Of a DNA stretch of 64,000 nucleotides, positions 53,053 through 63,130 are shown piece after piece. The stretch's first letter is position 1. The number at the start of each line of letters is the position of its first letter. The translations under genes and the position numbers were made by a program. This DNA is from Torymus aiolomorphi (lineage: Eukaryota > Arthropoda > Insecta > Hymenoptera > Torymidae), in contig CM070873.1 of the NCBI GenBank assembly GCA_036365515.1, positions 192,440,604 through 192,504,603 on the forward strand, written 5' to 3'. The notes under the pieces are model-generated. The model saw nothing but the letters and a program-made list of their open reading frames with translations, was not told the DNA's origin and searched no databases.

Positions 53053-54285
53053 ATTTAAAACTAAAAACTTTTAGTGTATCATATAGTAAAAATATAGAAA
53101 ATTTTGATTGGATAGATTTAATTAATTTACTAAAACAAGTATTTAATCAAGTACCTATTAAAATAGTAATATGTAAGAATTCACTACAATATGTAGAACC
53201 CGATTTAAGGGATAAGATTTTTTACGAAATGCACGATTCACCAATTGGTGGTCATCGCGGTGTATCTAAAACCTATAATCGTATAAAAACCAAATATTTC
53301 TGGGAAAATTTGAAAGACGACATCCAACGACGGATCCAGCAATGTCTTAATTGCCAATTAAAAAAATTAACTCGACTAAAAACAAAACAACCAATGATAA
53401 TTACCGATACTCCTGGCACAGTTTTTGACAAAATTGCCATGGACATCGTGGGTCCTTTGCCGAAAACTAAAAATGATTTTGAATATATCCTCACCATGCA
53501 GGATCAATTATCTAAGTTCTGTCTTGCGGTCCCATTGAAAAATACTCTATCCACCACGATAGCAGACGCTTTCATAAAAAAAATTCATATGCGTTTTTGG
53601 TTCTCCTAGAATTGTTCTAACAGATCAAGGACAAAACTTTTTAAGTAAATTCATGGAAAGAGTTTCCAAACGGTTTAAAATAAAAAAAATAAGAACCACT
53701 GCGTTCCATCCACAATCAAACGGCTCCCTGGAAAGGTCCCATCATGCATTAGGGGAATTCCTTAAACAATATACCAATGCCGATTCGGATTGGGATGATT
53801 GGCTTGACTTGGCTATGCTAAATTATAATACCTGTGTACAGGAAAGTACAAAGCATACTCCATATGAAGTTGTATTTGGTAAATTAGCTCGGTTGCCTTC
53901 CAGTGATCCTCTTAGGGAATTGGATTTGCTTCCCACCTATAATGGATATTTAGTTGATTTAGTCACAAGACTCACTGGAATTAGAACTTTAGTTTATGAT
54001 AATCTAGTTGAGGCAAAGAATAGATCAAAAAAATATTATGATAGATGTATTAATCCTAGAAATTTTAAAATAGGGGACTTTGTATATTTACTAAAGGGTC
54101 CTAAACCTAACAAGTTCGGGGATCACTATACCGGTCCGCATAAAATATTGGAAATAATAGACAAAATAAATGTTAGAATTTCTTTAAATAAAACTAGTAA
54201 AATAGTGCATGCAAATCGTTTACGCATTTCGCACATTAATCAGGAATTAAAACAAAAAATTAAAAATAAAAAAATCAAAAATTGA
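53040..54285 (+). pseudogene. Integrase, one frameshift
   Basis: The -1 frame opens at 53040 and includes RDKIFYEMHDSPIGGHRGVS, the HHCC zinc-binding domain (H...H...CLNC), and the first catalytic Asp in AMDIVGPLP. It stops at 53607 because of a T-run (53594-53598); the next frame (to 54285) resumes at once with LTDQGQNF (second Asp), FHPQSNGSLERSHH (catalytic Glu) and the C-terminal YTGPHKIL, a GPY/F-like motif. So all parts of a DDE integrase are present but in two frames. The single-base discrepancy in a homopolymer could be a real mutation or a read error. Integrase joins viral DNA to host DNA; this copy as read would not make it. Confidence 0.88.
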
Positions 54286-54756
54286 AAACACAAAACCACT
54301 TATTATTTGATATCCAGAATTTGGTACCAAAGGATCTTTAATAAATTCAGGTACTTTAGTGATTTCTTTGGGAATAAGTTCCTCAGGTCTCACCTGAGAA
54401 CTTTCAAGTATTTTACTTATTTCTTTATTATGTATGATATTAAAATTTGGTTTAGAATTAATTAATGTATTAGGTATTAAAATGTTTTCTACTGGTTTAG
54501 GTACATTTTTATTTGGAATAAATTCCAGCTTAGTGGGACTGTTATTATATTCAAGTACAACTGGCAGATGAACTAATTTATTGTCATTATTTAGAGTAAT
54601 GGATTCTTCATATTTAGTTTTAGGTTCATCAATTGTACTGATTGACATACATTTTTTAATATTTTTATTATTTTCATTATTAATTTTATGATCAAAATTA
54701 GTAGGAGAGCTAGAACTTAACTCTGAAACATTCGAACATTTATAATTGGTCTATTT
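54247..54756 (-). CDS. Antisense ORF between integrase and env
   Basis: On the minus strand the frame is open from 54756 to 54247; the first ATG is at 54648, giving 133 residues. The plus strand has no open frame across this interval, so it is not a shadow of a coding strand. The product is Pro/Asn/Glu/Lys-rich (KLVHLPVVLEYNNSPTKLEF, VRPEELIPKEITKVPEFIKD) with a hydrophobic Phe-rich end (FDFFIFNFLF) that overlaps the antisense of the integrase tail. I do not recognise it. Composition resembles the pol extension (ELPVIL, Ser/Asn-rich), so an inverted duplication is one possibility, and an antisense gene another. Confidence 0.4.
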
Positions 54757-54951
54757 TTTACTATAGATTTGTTTATAAAGTTAAGATTTAGCTCTAATTT
54801 GTATAGGGTTCATATAAAGAAAACTTAAATTTCAATTACTAATATTTCTTTCTGTTACAGAAAAAAAAAAAAAGAGAAAAAAATCTTAACCAAGTTTTGT
54901 AAAGAATTTTTTTTTATTCAATTATTAACTCAAAGACTCAACAGAGTAAAA
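54286..54951 (+). other. Integrase-env intergenic region with splice acceptor
   Basis: On the plus strand this is non-coding. It ends in TTACTAATATTTCTTTCTGTTACAG-type sequence whose AG is at 54859-54860, followed by an A-rich run and the env ATG at 54952. The minus strand carries the ORF described separately. Confidence 0.7.
54859..54860 (+). promoter_or_regulatory. Candidate env splice acceptor
   Basis: CTAAT-like branch sequence, a pyrimidine-rich TTTCTTTCTGTT tract and ACAG stand 92 bp before the env start, as expected for a singly spliced env mRNA. Confidence 0.6.
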
Positions 54952-56943
54952 ATGAGCTTTGCAGTTTTAATTGTGTTAATCTCGCTGACTCGAGTTTCTG
55001 CACTAATCGGCTACGATTGCGGAGCTCGCCAATTAAATGTCACTACTCTATCTCTCAAAGATGTAGGCGAATGTGAACTACCCGACCACCAACCCAACAT
55101 CACTCAACAATACGTCCAGTTGCTACAGATCAACGAGTATGCGTCTACCCATGTCATTCAATGTAAACTAGAAATCCATCGTATTGTATATCATTGCGGT
55201 AGTTTGTCCCATAATTCCATTGTACTGAATGGGGAAAATGAATATATCCAGGATATTTCTAAGGATGCGTGCGAAATTTTACACCGTTACGGAACTTATA
55301 GTTTAGCAAATACGAAAATAATAGTAGGAATAAAACCAAATTCGACAGTTACTCATAGTATTATTTTAGCTGGTTCTTTAACCACCGAAGGAAAATGTAG
55401 CGGAGCAGGTTATTCCGACCCTTATGGTACTTGGGAAAATGTAGTAGTACAGGGCACTATTAAGATCACTTTAACAGATTATGAGTCACAGGTTAAATTA
55501 GATAATAACCATATTAACTTACGTTCAGGAACGATTTGTTCTCTGTCTACAGGTAATTGCCTAGATATTGAGGGTGGATATACCTTCTGGCACTCCATTC
55601 GTAACGATGCTTGTAAATTCAACAGATACGGCGTTCTTTATGAAGGTCATGCAAATAAAATGTCCAACTTTGATCTAGGAGGAAATATGCAAGTAGTATT
55701 TTCTTTAGCCACTCAAGGAGTTACTTTCGCCTTAACCGCCCGACATTATGAATCTGTTTGTGGGTATCAAATAATCACCACCGAACACCCTAAATTAGTC
55801 ATTTTTGAGACCACGAAAGGAAATAGTTTTGCCACTACAGATACAATAAGTATCACCAATCTAGATATTTTTTCATATGTAAATTCCAAATTTGTTTATG
55901 TCGAAAAACATATCCGCGAACAGATGACAAGTTTATATAGGGATGTACTTGTACAAAGATGTAATTTGGAACGTCAAACAATTAAGAATTCTTTATCAAT
56001 AGCTAAACAATCACCCGATGATTTTGCCTTTGACCTAATGAAAGGGCCGGGTTATATGGGAGTTTCCGCAGGGGAAGTGGTTCATATAGTGAAATGCGTC
56101 CCAGTCGAAGTAAAAATACAGCATGGAAATTATTGCTATGCCGAATTAGAAGTAACAAGGAACAATCAAACTTTTTTTCTTACCCCCAGAACACATATAT
56201 TGAAACAGAAAGGTACTCGAATGCCTTGTAATTCCTTACTTCCATCATATTATTTTATTGAAAATTCTTGGTATAAGATTTTACCTTCCCCAACGGAGGC
56301 TATACCACCTACCATAATACATCCTATGACAAAACCTACATGGACGTATATTAATCCATCTGAACTTGCCACTAGTGGTATTTACAATCAACATGATCTC
56401 GACCAACTAAGGGAAAGAATTATGTTTCCCATGGAAAGACCAGGTCTTCTAAATGATGTGGCTCGAGAAATGAGGGGTCACCCTCTCGATAATGAGGAAT
56501 CAGCTCTTAACAAATTATTAAATGAAGATGCTATAGAACAAATCATAAAAACCACTTGGCAAAGATTTTGGTCACGCTTCTTAATGTTTGGCAACGTCAG
56601 TGCTGGTTTCCTTGCAATAATAATGATTTTTCAGTTTGTGAAAGCAATTGTCAATATTTTCGTTCATGGTTACACTCTTCATACTGTTTATGGTTGGTCA
56701 GTCCGTCTGCTTGGAGCATTATTTGGGTCAATTACCCATTTGCTTATCCATCTAAATACTCAGCCTCCTGCAGAACCTCCAACGGAACTACAGGAAGTTA
56801 ATGTAGCTCCATCTATTCCCACAGTTCAAGAAAAATCACCTGAACCATCAGCCCCCAGTAACATTAATACTTATTATCCCAATTTACATAATAATGATCA
56901 AGAAATCACCACTCAAAAACCTTTCTTCGCACTGAGCACATAA
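54952..56943 (+). CDS. env: Envelope glycoprotein, chuvirus-glycoprotein-like
   Basis: 663 codons from ATG at 54952, intact. Residues 1-18 form a signal peptide (MSFAVLIVLISLTRVSA). The ectodomain starts GYDCG..LNVTTLSL..VGEC, has several N-glycosylation sites (NVT, NIT, NST, NQT) and paired Cys, and includes CSGAGYSDPYGTWENVVVQ and GTICSL..GNCLDIEGGYTFW. These phrases match, in my memory of the family, glycoproteins of chuviruses and the env genes that insect LTR elements captured from them; no search was run. A transmembrane segment lies at ~543-571 (SAGFLAIIMIFQFVKAIV), a second hydrophobic stretch at ~587-606, and a Pro-rich tail follows. No furin-type basic site is obvious. It would be a membrane protein on particles. 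Confidence 0.85.
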   Translation: MSFAVLIVLISLTRVSALIGYDCGARQLNVTTLSLKDVGECELPDHQPNITQQYVQLLQINEYASTHVIQCKLEIHRIVYHCGSLSHNSIVLNGENEYIQDISKDACEILHRYGTYSLANTKIIVGIKPNSTVTHSIILAGSLTTEGKCSGAGYSDPYGTWENVVVQGTIKITLTDYESQVKLDNNHINLRSGTICSLSTGNCLDIEGGYTFWHSIRNDACKFNRYGVLYEGHANKMSNFDLGGNMQVVFSLATQGVTFALTARHYESVCGYQIITTEHPKLVIFETTKGNSFATTDTISITNLDIFSYVNSKFVYVEKHIREQMTSLYRDVLVQRCNLERQTIKNSLSIAKQSPDDFAFDLMKGPGYMGVSAGEVVHIVKCVPVEVKIQHGNYCYAELEVTRNNQTFFLTPRTHILKQKGTRMPCNSLLPSYYFIENSWYKILPSPTEAIPPTIIHPMTKPTWTYINPSELATSGIYNQHDLDQLRERIMFPMERPGLLNDVAREMRGHPLDNEESALNKLLNEDAIEQIIKTTWQRFWSRFLMFGNVSAGFLAIIMIFQFVKAIVNIFVHGYTLHTVYGWSVRLLGALFGSITHLLIHLNTQPPAEPPTELQEVNVAPSIPTVQEKSPEPSAPSNINTYYPNLHNNDQEITTQKPFFALST

Positions 56944-57088
56944 TATTTCCTTATGAATTATTACTCTGAAGTAACTCCTATAAATTTTTTTTATATAATT
57001 AATTACATATTATCATTTTCATTTTATATCTTCATTTTCTAAATCGTTCTAGTTCCAAATTACATTTTTCTTTTATGTTTAAGTTTAA
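56944..57088 (+). other. 3' untranslated stretch before the 3' LTR
   Basis: AT-rich. No good polypurine tract is visible directly before 57089; the first ~108 bp of the LTR are also missing here, so the tract may have been removed by the same deletion. Confidence 0.55.
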
Positions 57089-58118
57089 GCCGTGTGTCGT
57101 CCGAGCAGGCCGCGATAAGAGGTTCTCCTCTTCGATTCGAAAGCGATAACTCTCACGTTTCGCGAGCCTGCATCGATATGCCTGGCCACCCATAGGAGCG
57201 TCTCTTCTTCTGCGTTTAAGATAAGGAAGGCGCAGGTATCGTTTCTTTAGCGCAGCTCGTCACTTGTGCGTCCGCTCACACGCACTCAAGCATCAAGCCT
57301 CAACCGAAGAGGTCCTTCACTAGTCAAGCTCCAAACCTCAATCGAAGAGGTCTTTTTTTTTTTAATTTTTCGACACACTGTTACTATATTCAAAATTGTA
57401 CAGAGTCCCGCGCCACTCTAAAAAAAAAAAAGTTTCATCTTAAATTCAACTTCACCTTGTAAAAGTTACCGAACAAGGGTAACCCGCGAGTGAATAAAAT
57501 AAACTTATATTTATATTATCAAATCACCGTGTTTGTATTATATTCTTTTTTTTAAAATCCACTCCAATTTCCCATTACGGATTGCAGAGATCCTCTGGAA
57601 CCAGTAGCAACAAAAGGAAAAAGAGTAAGTATCAAAATTCAATTTTACTATCTAAACTTTTCTATTAGATACAAATTTTCCTCCATATTGTCCCCATTTA
57701 ATGTAATATAATTTCACAGATTCGTTTTTGCTTTCCCCTAAAAAAAAAAGTGCTTCTTCTATTTCTATCCACCTATTAAAAATAACCCAACCTAGATATC
57801 CTGAGACTAAAACATATACTAGGGAGTCTATTCCGCAAGTCGTCAGTAATTGGCCTTTCTTGTGGGTACACTCCCTAGTCAAAACAAACTAAAAGAAAAA
57901 AATATTACAAAAACCAGCAACACCACTGGTTTCTTTTAATTAAAGCCACAATATCAATTCGCGTCGCGCCCTTTGTTGCCCAAACCTTATCCTATCCCAT
58001 TAGTATCTAGCTCTATCCCGAGCTAGTAGGTTTTCACTAGCCTAGGCTCTAAACAGAGCAATTATTAGTTTTCTTTTAAACTAAATATCGGGTCTTCTTT
58101 GTTAGACCCGACGTAACA
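57089..58118 (+). repeat. 3' LTR, lacking its first ~108 bp
   Basis: Alignment to the 5' LTR starts at GCCGTGTGTCGTCC (44648 in the 5' LTR, 57089 here) and continues to GACGTAACA. Differences are few: a G/C change in TAGATA(G/C)AAATT, a T/C change in TTTTCA(T/C)TAGCC, and poly-A length changes. The TGTTACATCC start of the LTR is absent. Confidence 0.9.
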
Positions 58119-58379
58119 ATCGATTTGCTATATTAGGTACGCCATATGTAATTTTCAAAAACTGATGAAAGATTCGTAATCAGCGACCTCCAAAACATGT
58201 TGAACCTTCATGACTTTTATTGTTTGTCTTTTAGAAAAATGTGCTCCTCAAAGGGTTAACATGGTCTTTAATAAAGATACCAAATATTCTTGAGGTTCTG
58301 ACGTCCGTTACCCAAATATCTCCAATTTCTCGTCGCGTGCTCATTAGCTCGTCTTCAAATAAATATTGTCGTTGAATTT
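58119..58379. repeat. Remainder of interrupted satellite unit and AT-rich DNA
   Basis: The target duplication ATCG is followed by CGCCATATGTAA, ACTGATG and AGATTCGTAATCAGCGA, continuing the unit broken at 44539. No gene. Confidence 0.7.
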
Positions 58380-61200
58380 AGGCTTATAACATCTCTATGC
58401 CCGTGAATAGACCGGTGGATAATATGTATATTAAATTATCTCGATAAGCTAAGGGATGATGATCCAGCTGTTGTACTGCTGTAAATCGCTTTTCGATATC
58501 GGCTTCCCAAGCCAAAGATGGTGATGCATATATTGACCTTACCTCAGCTGTGAGATAACGGGTCAAGTATCCTTCATGCCTTGGGGATGGATCATCTGTG
58601 CAGTCGGCCAGGCGGCCTCAACTGCGCTCTCTGCGCTCTTATCTCCTACCACTCTTATCCGTTTGCATTCCTCGTCAGCTAGCCTATTTGCGTATGAAGT
58701 ATCAGGTAGCTTGCGCGCACGTCGCGCTCTCCTCCATAGGCAGGTAAGGTGTAAAATCCAATTCTTCCAAATGTAGGTGCATAAAATTGCTTTCATTATT
58801 ACTTCTGTAATAAAAGTACTGAACTTGGCTTCTAGTATTAAAGTGAATGCATAGATTTCTCATGTAAGTTCGAGAGAAAATAAATACACAATCGGCGTCT
58901 ACATACTCATTTTGCAAGTATAGCATTTCACAAGTTTCTTGCGGGTTGCCACATTTTTAAGCCTGCTATTTTTATTAGTGAATTGAATAGGCAGTTCCCT
59001 TTTGGGCACTATGGTATGTTGGTAAATTGGCATAATATCAAGTGTAGTTGCATGCATAGCATTTTTTTTCATATACGTAAAATCTCTGAGTTTCGGCACC
59101 CATTGGATCGCCGATAGGGCTCTCGTTCTCGTTTCTTACACTTGCATTTGTTTGGTGAAAATGTTCGAGTGCTCGATATCGTTCTTCCTCGGGGACTCTT
59201 TCATCATTTCGTTGATTGTTTCCGTTCAAATCTAGACTTTGTGCACGCCCTCTGTTTAAATCGTTACTTGCTAGAAGTTTTTTCTGGTCGATCTGATGCT
59301 TACGTCGCTATAACAAGCTGGTGTAATGCGATAGAACTCCTCCCGGGGTCCGTAGTCTTGTAGAGGTTGATTTTTAAGGTACCGATCAAACGAGGGCACG
59401 CCCTCTCCAAATGTAAAATTGGGCGACGGGTGATTCTGTCTGCCTTTAAAATTCCTTTGGGAGTTGAGGATTCAAATCTTGGTGCGGCCATCAAATTTTG
59501 GTGCGGTTTTCTCGTCAATTTCCCAAATGTCTATGCGAACTCTCAATTTTAAGCTTTCCTCACGTTCATCCAATTCCACAGTGAATTTCGATTTCTTTAT
59601 TTAGTTTTCATTAAGCAACACGTCCTGTACCATGATTAATGATATTGTGTTCATCGTTCCAGAGTCTTCGACGCTTTTTCTCTTATCGGTTGGTGACGTA
59701 ACGCCTTGCTGTGCTGACTGGTCAAGAGTATTTCCTACGCCCAATCCACGCGCTTCTTGTCTCTGCCTTGTGTTTCCTTGGCTTTCTTTTTGCAGAGATA
59801 TTCCTTCGTTATTATTATCTCTTTCCTTGGATATCCTTTATTTCAAGGTTGGCGGTTGATTCTCTATTTCTGTCGGTACAACGTTTTGATTTCCTTCGCC
59901 CGTTGGCGATCCCGAATCTCTCCTTTGTTTAGCTGATATTGATTCCCTCAGTATTACTTTGGTGCGCTCGTGATCGCGTGGAGGCAGGCGATATTTATCC
60001 ATTTTGATTTTTTCTAACCGCACTTCGGTAAGAATGCAGCGGGGGCCTATATAATCATGGTAATCGAAAATATAGGTGTCGGCATCGGCTCTCGTCGGCG
60101 TGAGCCAACGTATGCGTGTCCGTTGATCAGTTCCGATTATGGGTCGCGTCGCCTGACATAAAAAAGCCATACTCTGTGTTTCTTATCGCAAGAAATTCTC
60201 CTTTCCTGTATCTAATTTCCTGCTCTGTTTTTGATAGGTATGGTAGTTGTGCGGTGTTGCCGTCTAAATTAGGCATTTTTGTCGTCGTGTTTTTTTATCG
60301 TGCTGCATCCGGTTGCACAGCTATGTCGTCTAAATTTGATTCGCTTCGACGGCCGTATCCGTTGGAGTTTCTCTGAAGAGCGGCTTTTGCTTGAGTGCTG
60401 GATCGTGAAAAGGGAGTCTTGCAGCGGGTAAAACGATACTTCCCAAAGGCGTGCTAACCGATTTTAGTTCGTATGTTTGCACTTTTATACATGTAAGCTA
60501 ACTTTGTTGGTCTCGATTTGGCTTAGAATCAGTTGCTAGGCATTCTATTTTCGCTGATCTTTTTGTCAGCTTTCCTTTTATATTTTCGTTTCTTTTTCCG
60601 TTCGTTATCTATATGCCGCTTCTCCGTGTCCGAACCTTACGGATTATCCGAATAATAGACTTCTAGACATAGACTGCGCGCTCTTACGGGCGGCGTGAAG
60701 CCCACGATGGCGGCGCGTGGTCATGCTATCTCATTCGCACACCTACAGTGATGGGGGTAGAGGGGAAACGGTAACGGCAGAAGAGGAGAGGGCGTTGAGG
60801 GGAAAACTCTCCCCCCACCAAGCGCCCATTAGAAAGAGAGAGCACGACCACAGCTATTGCCCTCTCTCTCTTGCCCGGCTTCAGCGCTTTACACGGGAGC
60901 GCGCAGTCTATCTCTATAAGTTTATGATCCGAATCTATCGATGAATTTAAATTAGGTAATTTTTCCCGCGGATTACTAGAGTCTTCCGAGCCCGAGGTGA
61001 ATCTTCCGTTGGCATGTTGGTTTGGTACGTTTACTTGAAGCCTGTCCCTTTTCGCCGAATGGGTGACATATCTCACTTTAGGAGGGTCGTATCCATTCTA
61101 ATCATTGTCCTAGTATCATTGTCCTCCTCTTTTTGTTTAGCCGCTAGTTTATATAGATTATGGGGCCCTGAAAGGAACTCTATTTCGTACTCGTAGTCAC
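58380..61200 (-). pseudogene. Degenerate coding-like region, identity unresolved
   Basis: Short minus-strand frames with GC-richer, protein-like composition (58566-58384, 58796-58563, 59229-59038, 59518-59300, 60170-59838, 61076-60726) are each interrupted by stops or frame changes. Some charged stretches (KFTVELDEREESLKLRVRID near 59560) look like retroelement Gag or linker sequence, and the region lies downstream, in minus-strand sense, of the RNase H below, where integrase would be expected. I recognise no integrase motif. Treat it as an old retroelement relic. Confidence 0.4.
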
Positions 61201-61212
61201 ATAGATCAACGT

Positions 61213-63130
61213 TTAACCGATTAAATCGCAAGTTCGGCTTTTTAGTATTGCGAAATTTAACGACTCGTGGCCTGTTATCACCGTGAACTTCCTCGCATAT
61301 AAAAACGGACGAAATTGGTCTTTAGCGAAGGCTATTGCGAGTAACTGACGATCGTAAGTAGAGTATCGCAACTCGGGTACTCTAAGGCTCCGAAAGGCGT
61401 ATATGCATGGGTGTTCTACTTTTATTTTCTCATCCATTTGACTTAATATTGCCCCTAGTGCAAAGTCGCTGACGTCCGGGGTGACAATAAATTCCTTGCT
61501 AAGATCGGGTGTTGCAAGAACCGGCTCGCCGCATAAGTATTCTTTTAATTTATCGAAGATTTTTTGCTCTTCTTCCCCCCATACGGAAGATCGAGAGTTT
61601 TTGCCGTCTTTTTCTCCCATCAGTTGTGAAAAAGGGTAAGCGATTTCGGCAAAATTTTTGACGAACCTTCTATAGTAGCTGTGGTGTCAATAGAATCGCT
61701 TTACTTTCCTCTTGGCGGTTGGTGTCAGAAAATCTCGCACCGTTTCGATTTTCTTGGGGTCTCTTCGTATCTGCCCGTTCCCCGCGGTGTGACCTAGAAA
61801 GCTTGCCTCTCTCTGTAGAAGTTGACACTTACCATGTTCGATGGTGAGGTTGGCCTCATCTAGGCGTTTCATCAGATGCCTAAACTTCTTACCGTGTTCT
61901 TCAAGATCAGAACTATAAGCGAAAACTATAATATGGTCTAAATATACGTATAACTCGACCCCTTGTCAGCCGCTTAGAACCAGATCCATTAATACCTGGA
62001 AGGCATTACATAACCCTATGCTCATTCGGGTGTACACGTAGTGTCCGTAGGCCCCGGCAAAGTTTCTTTTATGGGCGTCGACGGGGTCCATTGGTATTTG
62101 GTAGAAACCGATTTTTAGATCCATGTCCGTAATATATTTGGCCGTCGCTACCGCGTCTATAATGTCCATTGTAAGAGGCAGTGGGTAGCTATTACCCACA
62201 TTTATCTCATTTAGTTGGCGGAAGTCCGTTACCATGCGCTATCTTATTTCTCCATTTTTTCCACTTTTTTCGGCACGACCCATATCATGGAGGAATAAGA
62301 GCTATCTGATGGATTTATTACTCCCATATCTAGTATTTATTTATTTTACATTGCATTTCCTCCTTTACTGCTGGCGGGTGTCGGTGTCTCTTGACCCACA
62401 CCGATGTGTCTGTGGTCGTTATTAATTATGCGTGACTAGGTGCGCTGCTCTTAATTTTTCTCCTGGGAGCCCGAATAGGTGTGGCCTTTCTTTTATCAAA
62501 GTTTTTGTATTTTATTTCTTTCTTATTTAGTCTTTTCAGCGTGTCTGGATCCAATGCCTCAAATATTCTTACAGCCCTATCGCTGCCATTTTCCGTAAAC
62601 AAATACTCGCAAAACATTGACGCCCTCAAGTTCATTATCTTCAAATATATTATTGATATCTTCATTAAAAACATCATCTTTCTACAGCATTATTTCGCAG
62701 GCTTCTAGTTCGACGACGGACGGAGAAATCACCACCGATTCGTCGCTTGGACTGTAGCAAAGGGCATATGCTTTGCCATCCCTATTTTTGGCTACGAAAT
62801 TGCCGAGTAGTAGAGGAATTATAAATTGCTCGTTCTTCTCAAAGGGTACAACTGTTCGTCCAACTTGCAGACGTTTATTTGCTGCTTTGACTGTGGCTTC
62901 ATGTTTAGTTAACATATCACAGCTCAATAGTCCATCCGTATCTATGGGAAAATTCTTGGAAACCACCTGAGCCTCTCATAAAAGTCCGTTAATTTCTACC
63001 TTGACGCACCCTAGCGTCGCACATAGTCCGGGCGTAACGCCGCTTATCGATACGACATATTCTTCGTCTACCGCCACATTTTTGTGAATTTCATTTTATT
63101 TAGTGACACATTTAATTTACTATAGGTAGC
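61213..63130 (-). pseudogene. pol: Gypsy-type pol relic: protease, reverse transcriptase, RNase H
   Basis: Minus-strand order: a protease-linker segment (VVSKNFPIDTDGLLSCDMLTKHEA, RTVVPFEKNEQF, 62970-62682); reverse transcriptase (MVTDFRQLNEINVGNSYPLP, DLKIGFYQIPMDP, YTRMSIGLCNA, 62235-61966; IEHGKCQLLQREASFLGHT, 61872-61687); RNase H (SKEFIVTPDVSDFALGAILSQ, YDRQLLAIAFA, 61620-61213). The catalytic YxDD is lost in the gap between 61966 and 61872, and the RNase H Asp-Ala is changed to Asp-Val. Many stops and frame changes. It belongs to a different Gypsy lineage from the endogenous retrovirus at 44540. Confidence 0.8.

Larger units (their letters stand above)
44540..58118 (+). mobile_element. 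Ty3/Gypsy-class endogenous retrovirus with env
   Basis: The 5' LTR 44540-45673 and 3' LTR 57089-58118 are nearly identical over their shared ~1030 bp. ATCG lies directly outside both ends (44536-44539, 58119-58122), a 4-bp target duplication. LTR ends are TGTTACATC...GACGTAACA. A tRNA-type primer site (TGGAGGCCCCGGAGGG) follows the 5' LTR. Internal order: leader with 188-bp repeats, two small ORFs, gag, pol (double protease-RT-RNase H), integrase, antisense ORF, env. Near-identity of the LTRs points to a recent insertion. Breaks seen: a frameshift in integrase at 53594-53598 and loss of the first ~108 bp of the 3' LTR. Gag, RT and Env frames are open. Confidence 0.93.

Noticed and set aside
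58563..58796. Host-like protein with Arg/Ala-rich segment
   Set aside because: Short, frame-broken, and flanked by similar fragments; better explained as a decayed retroelement.
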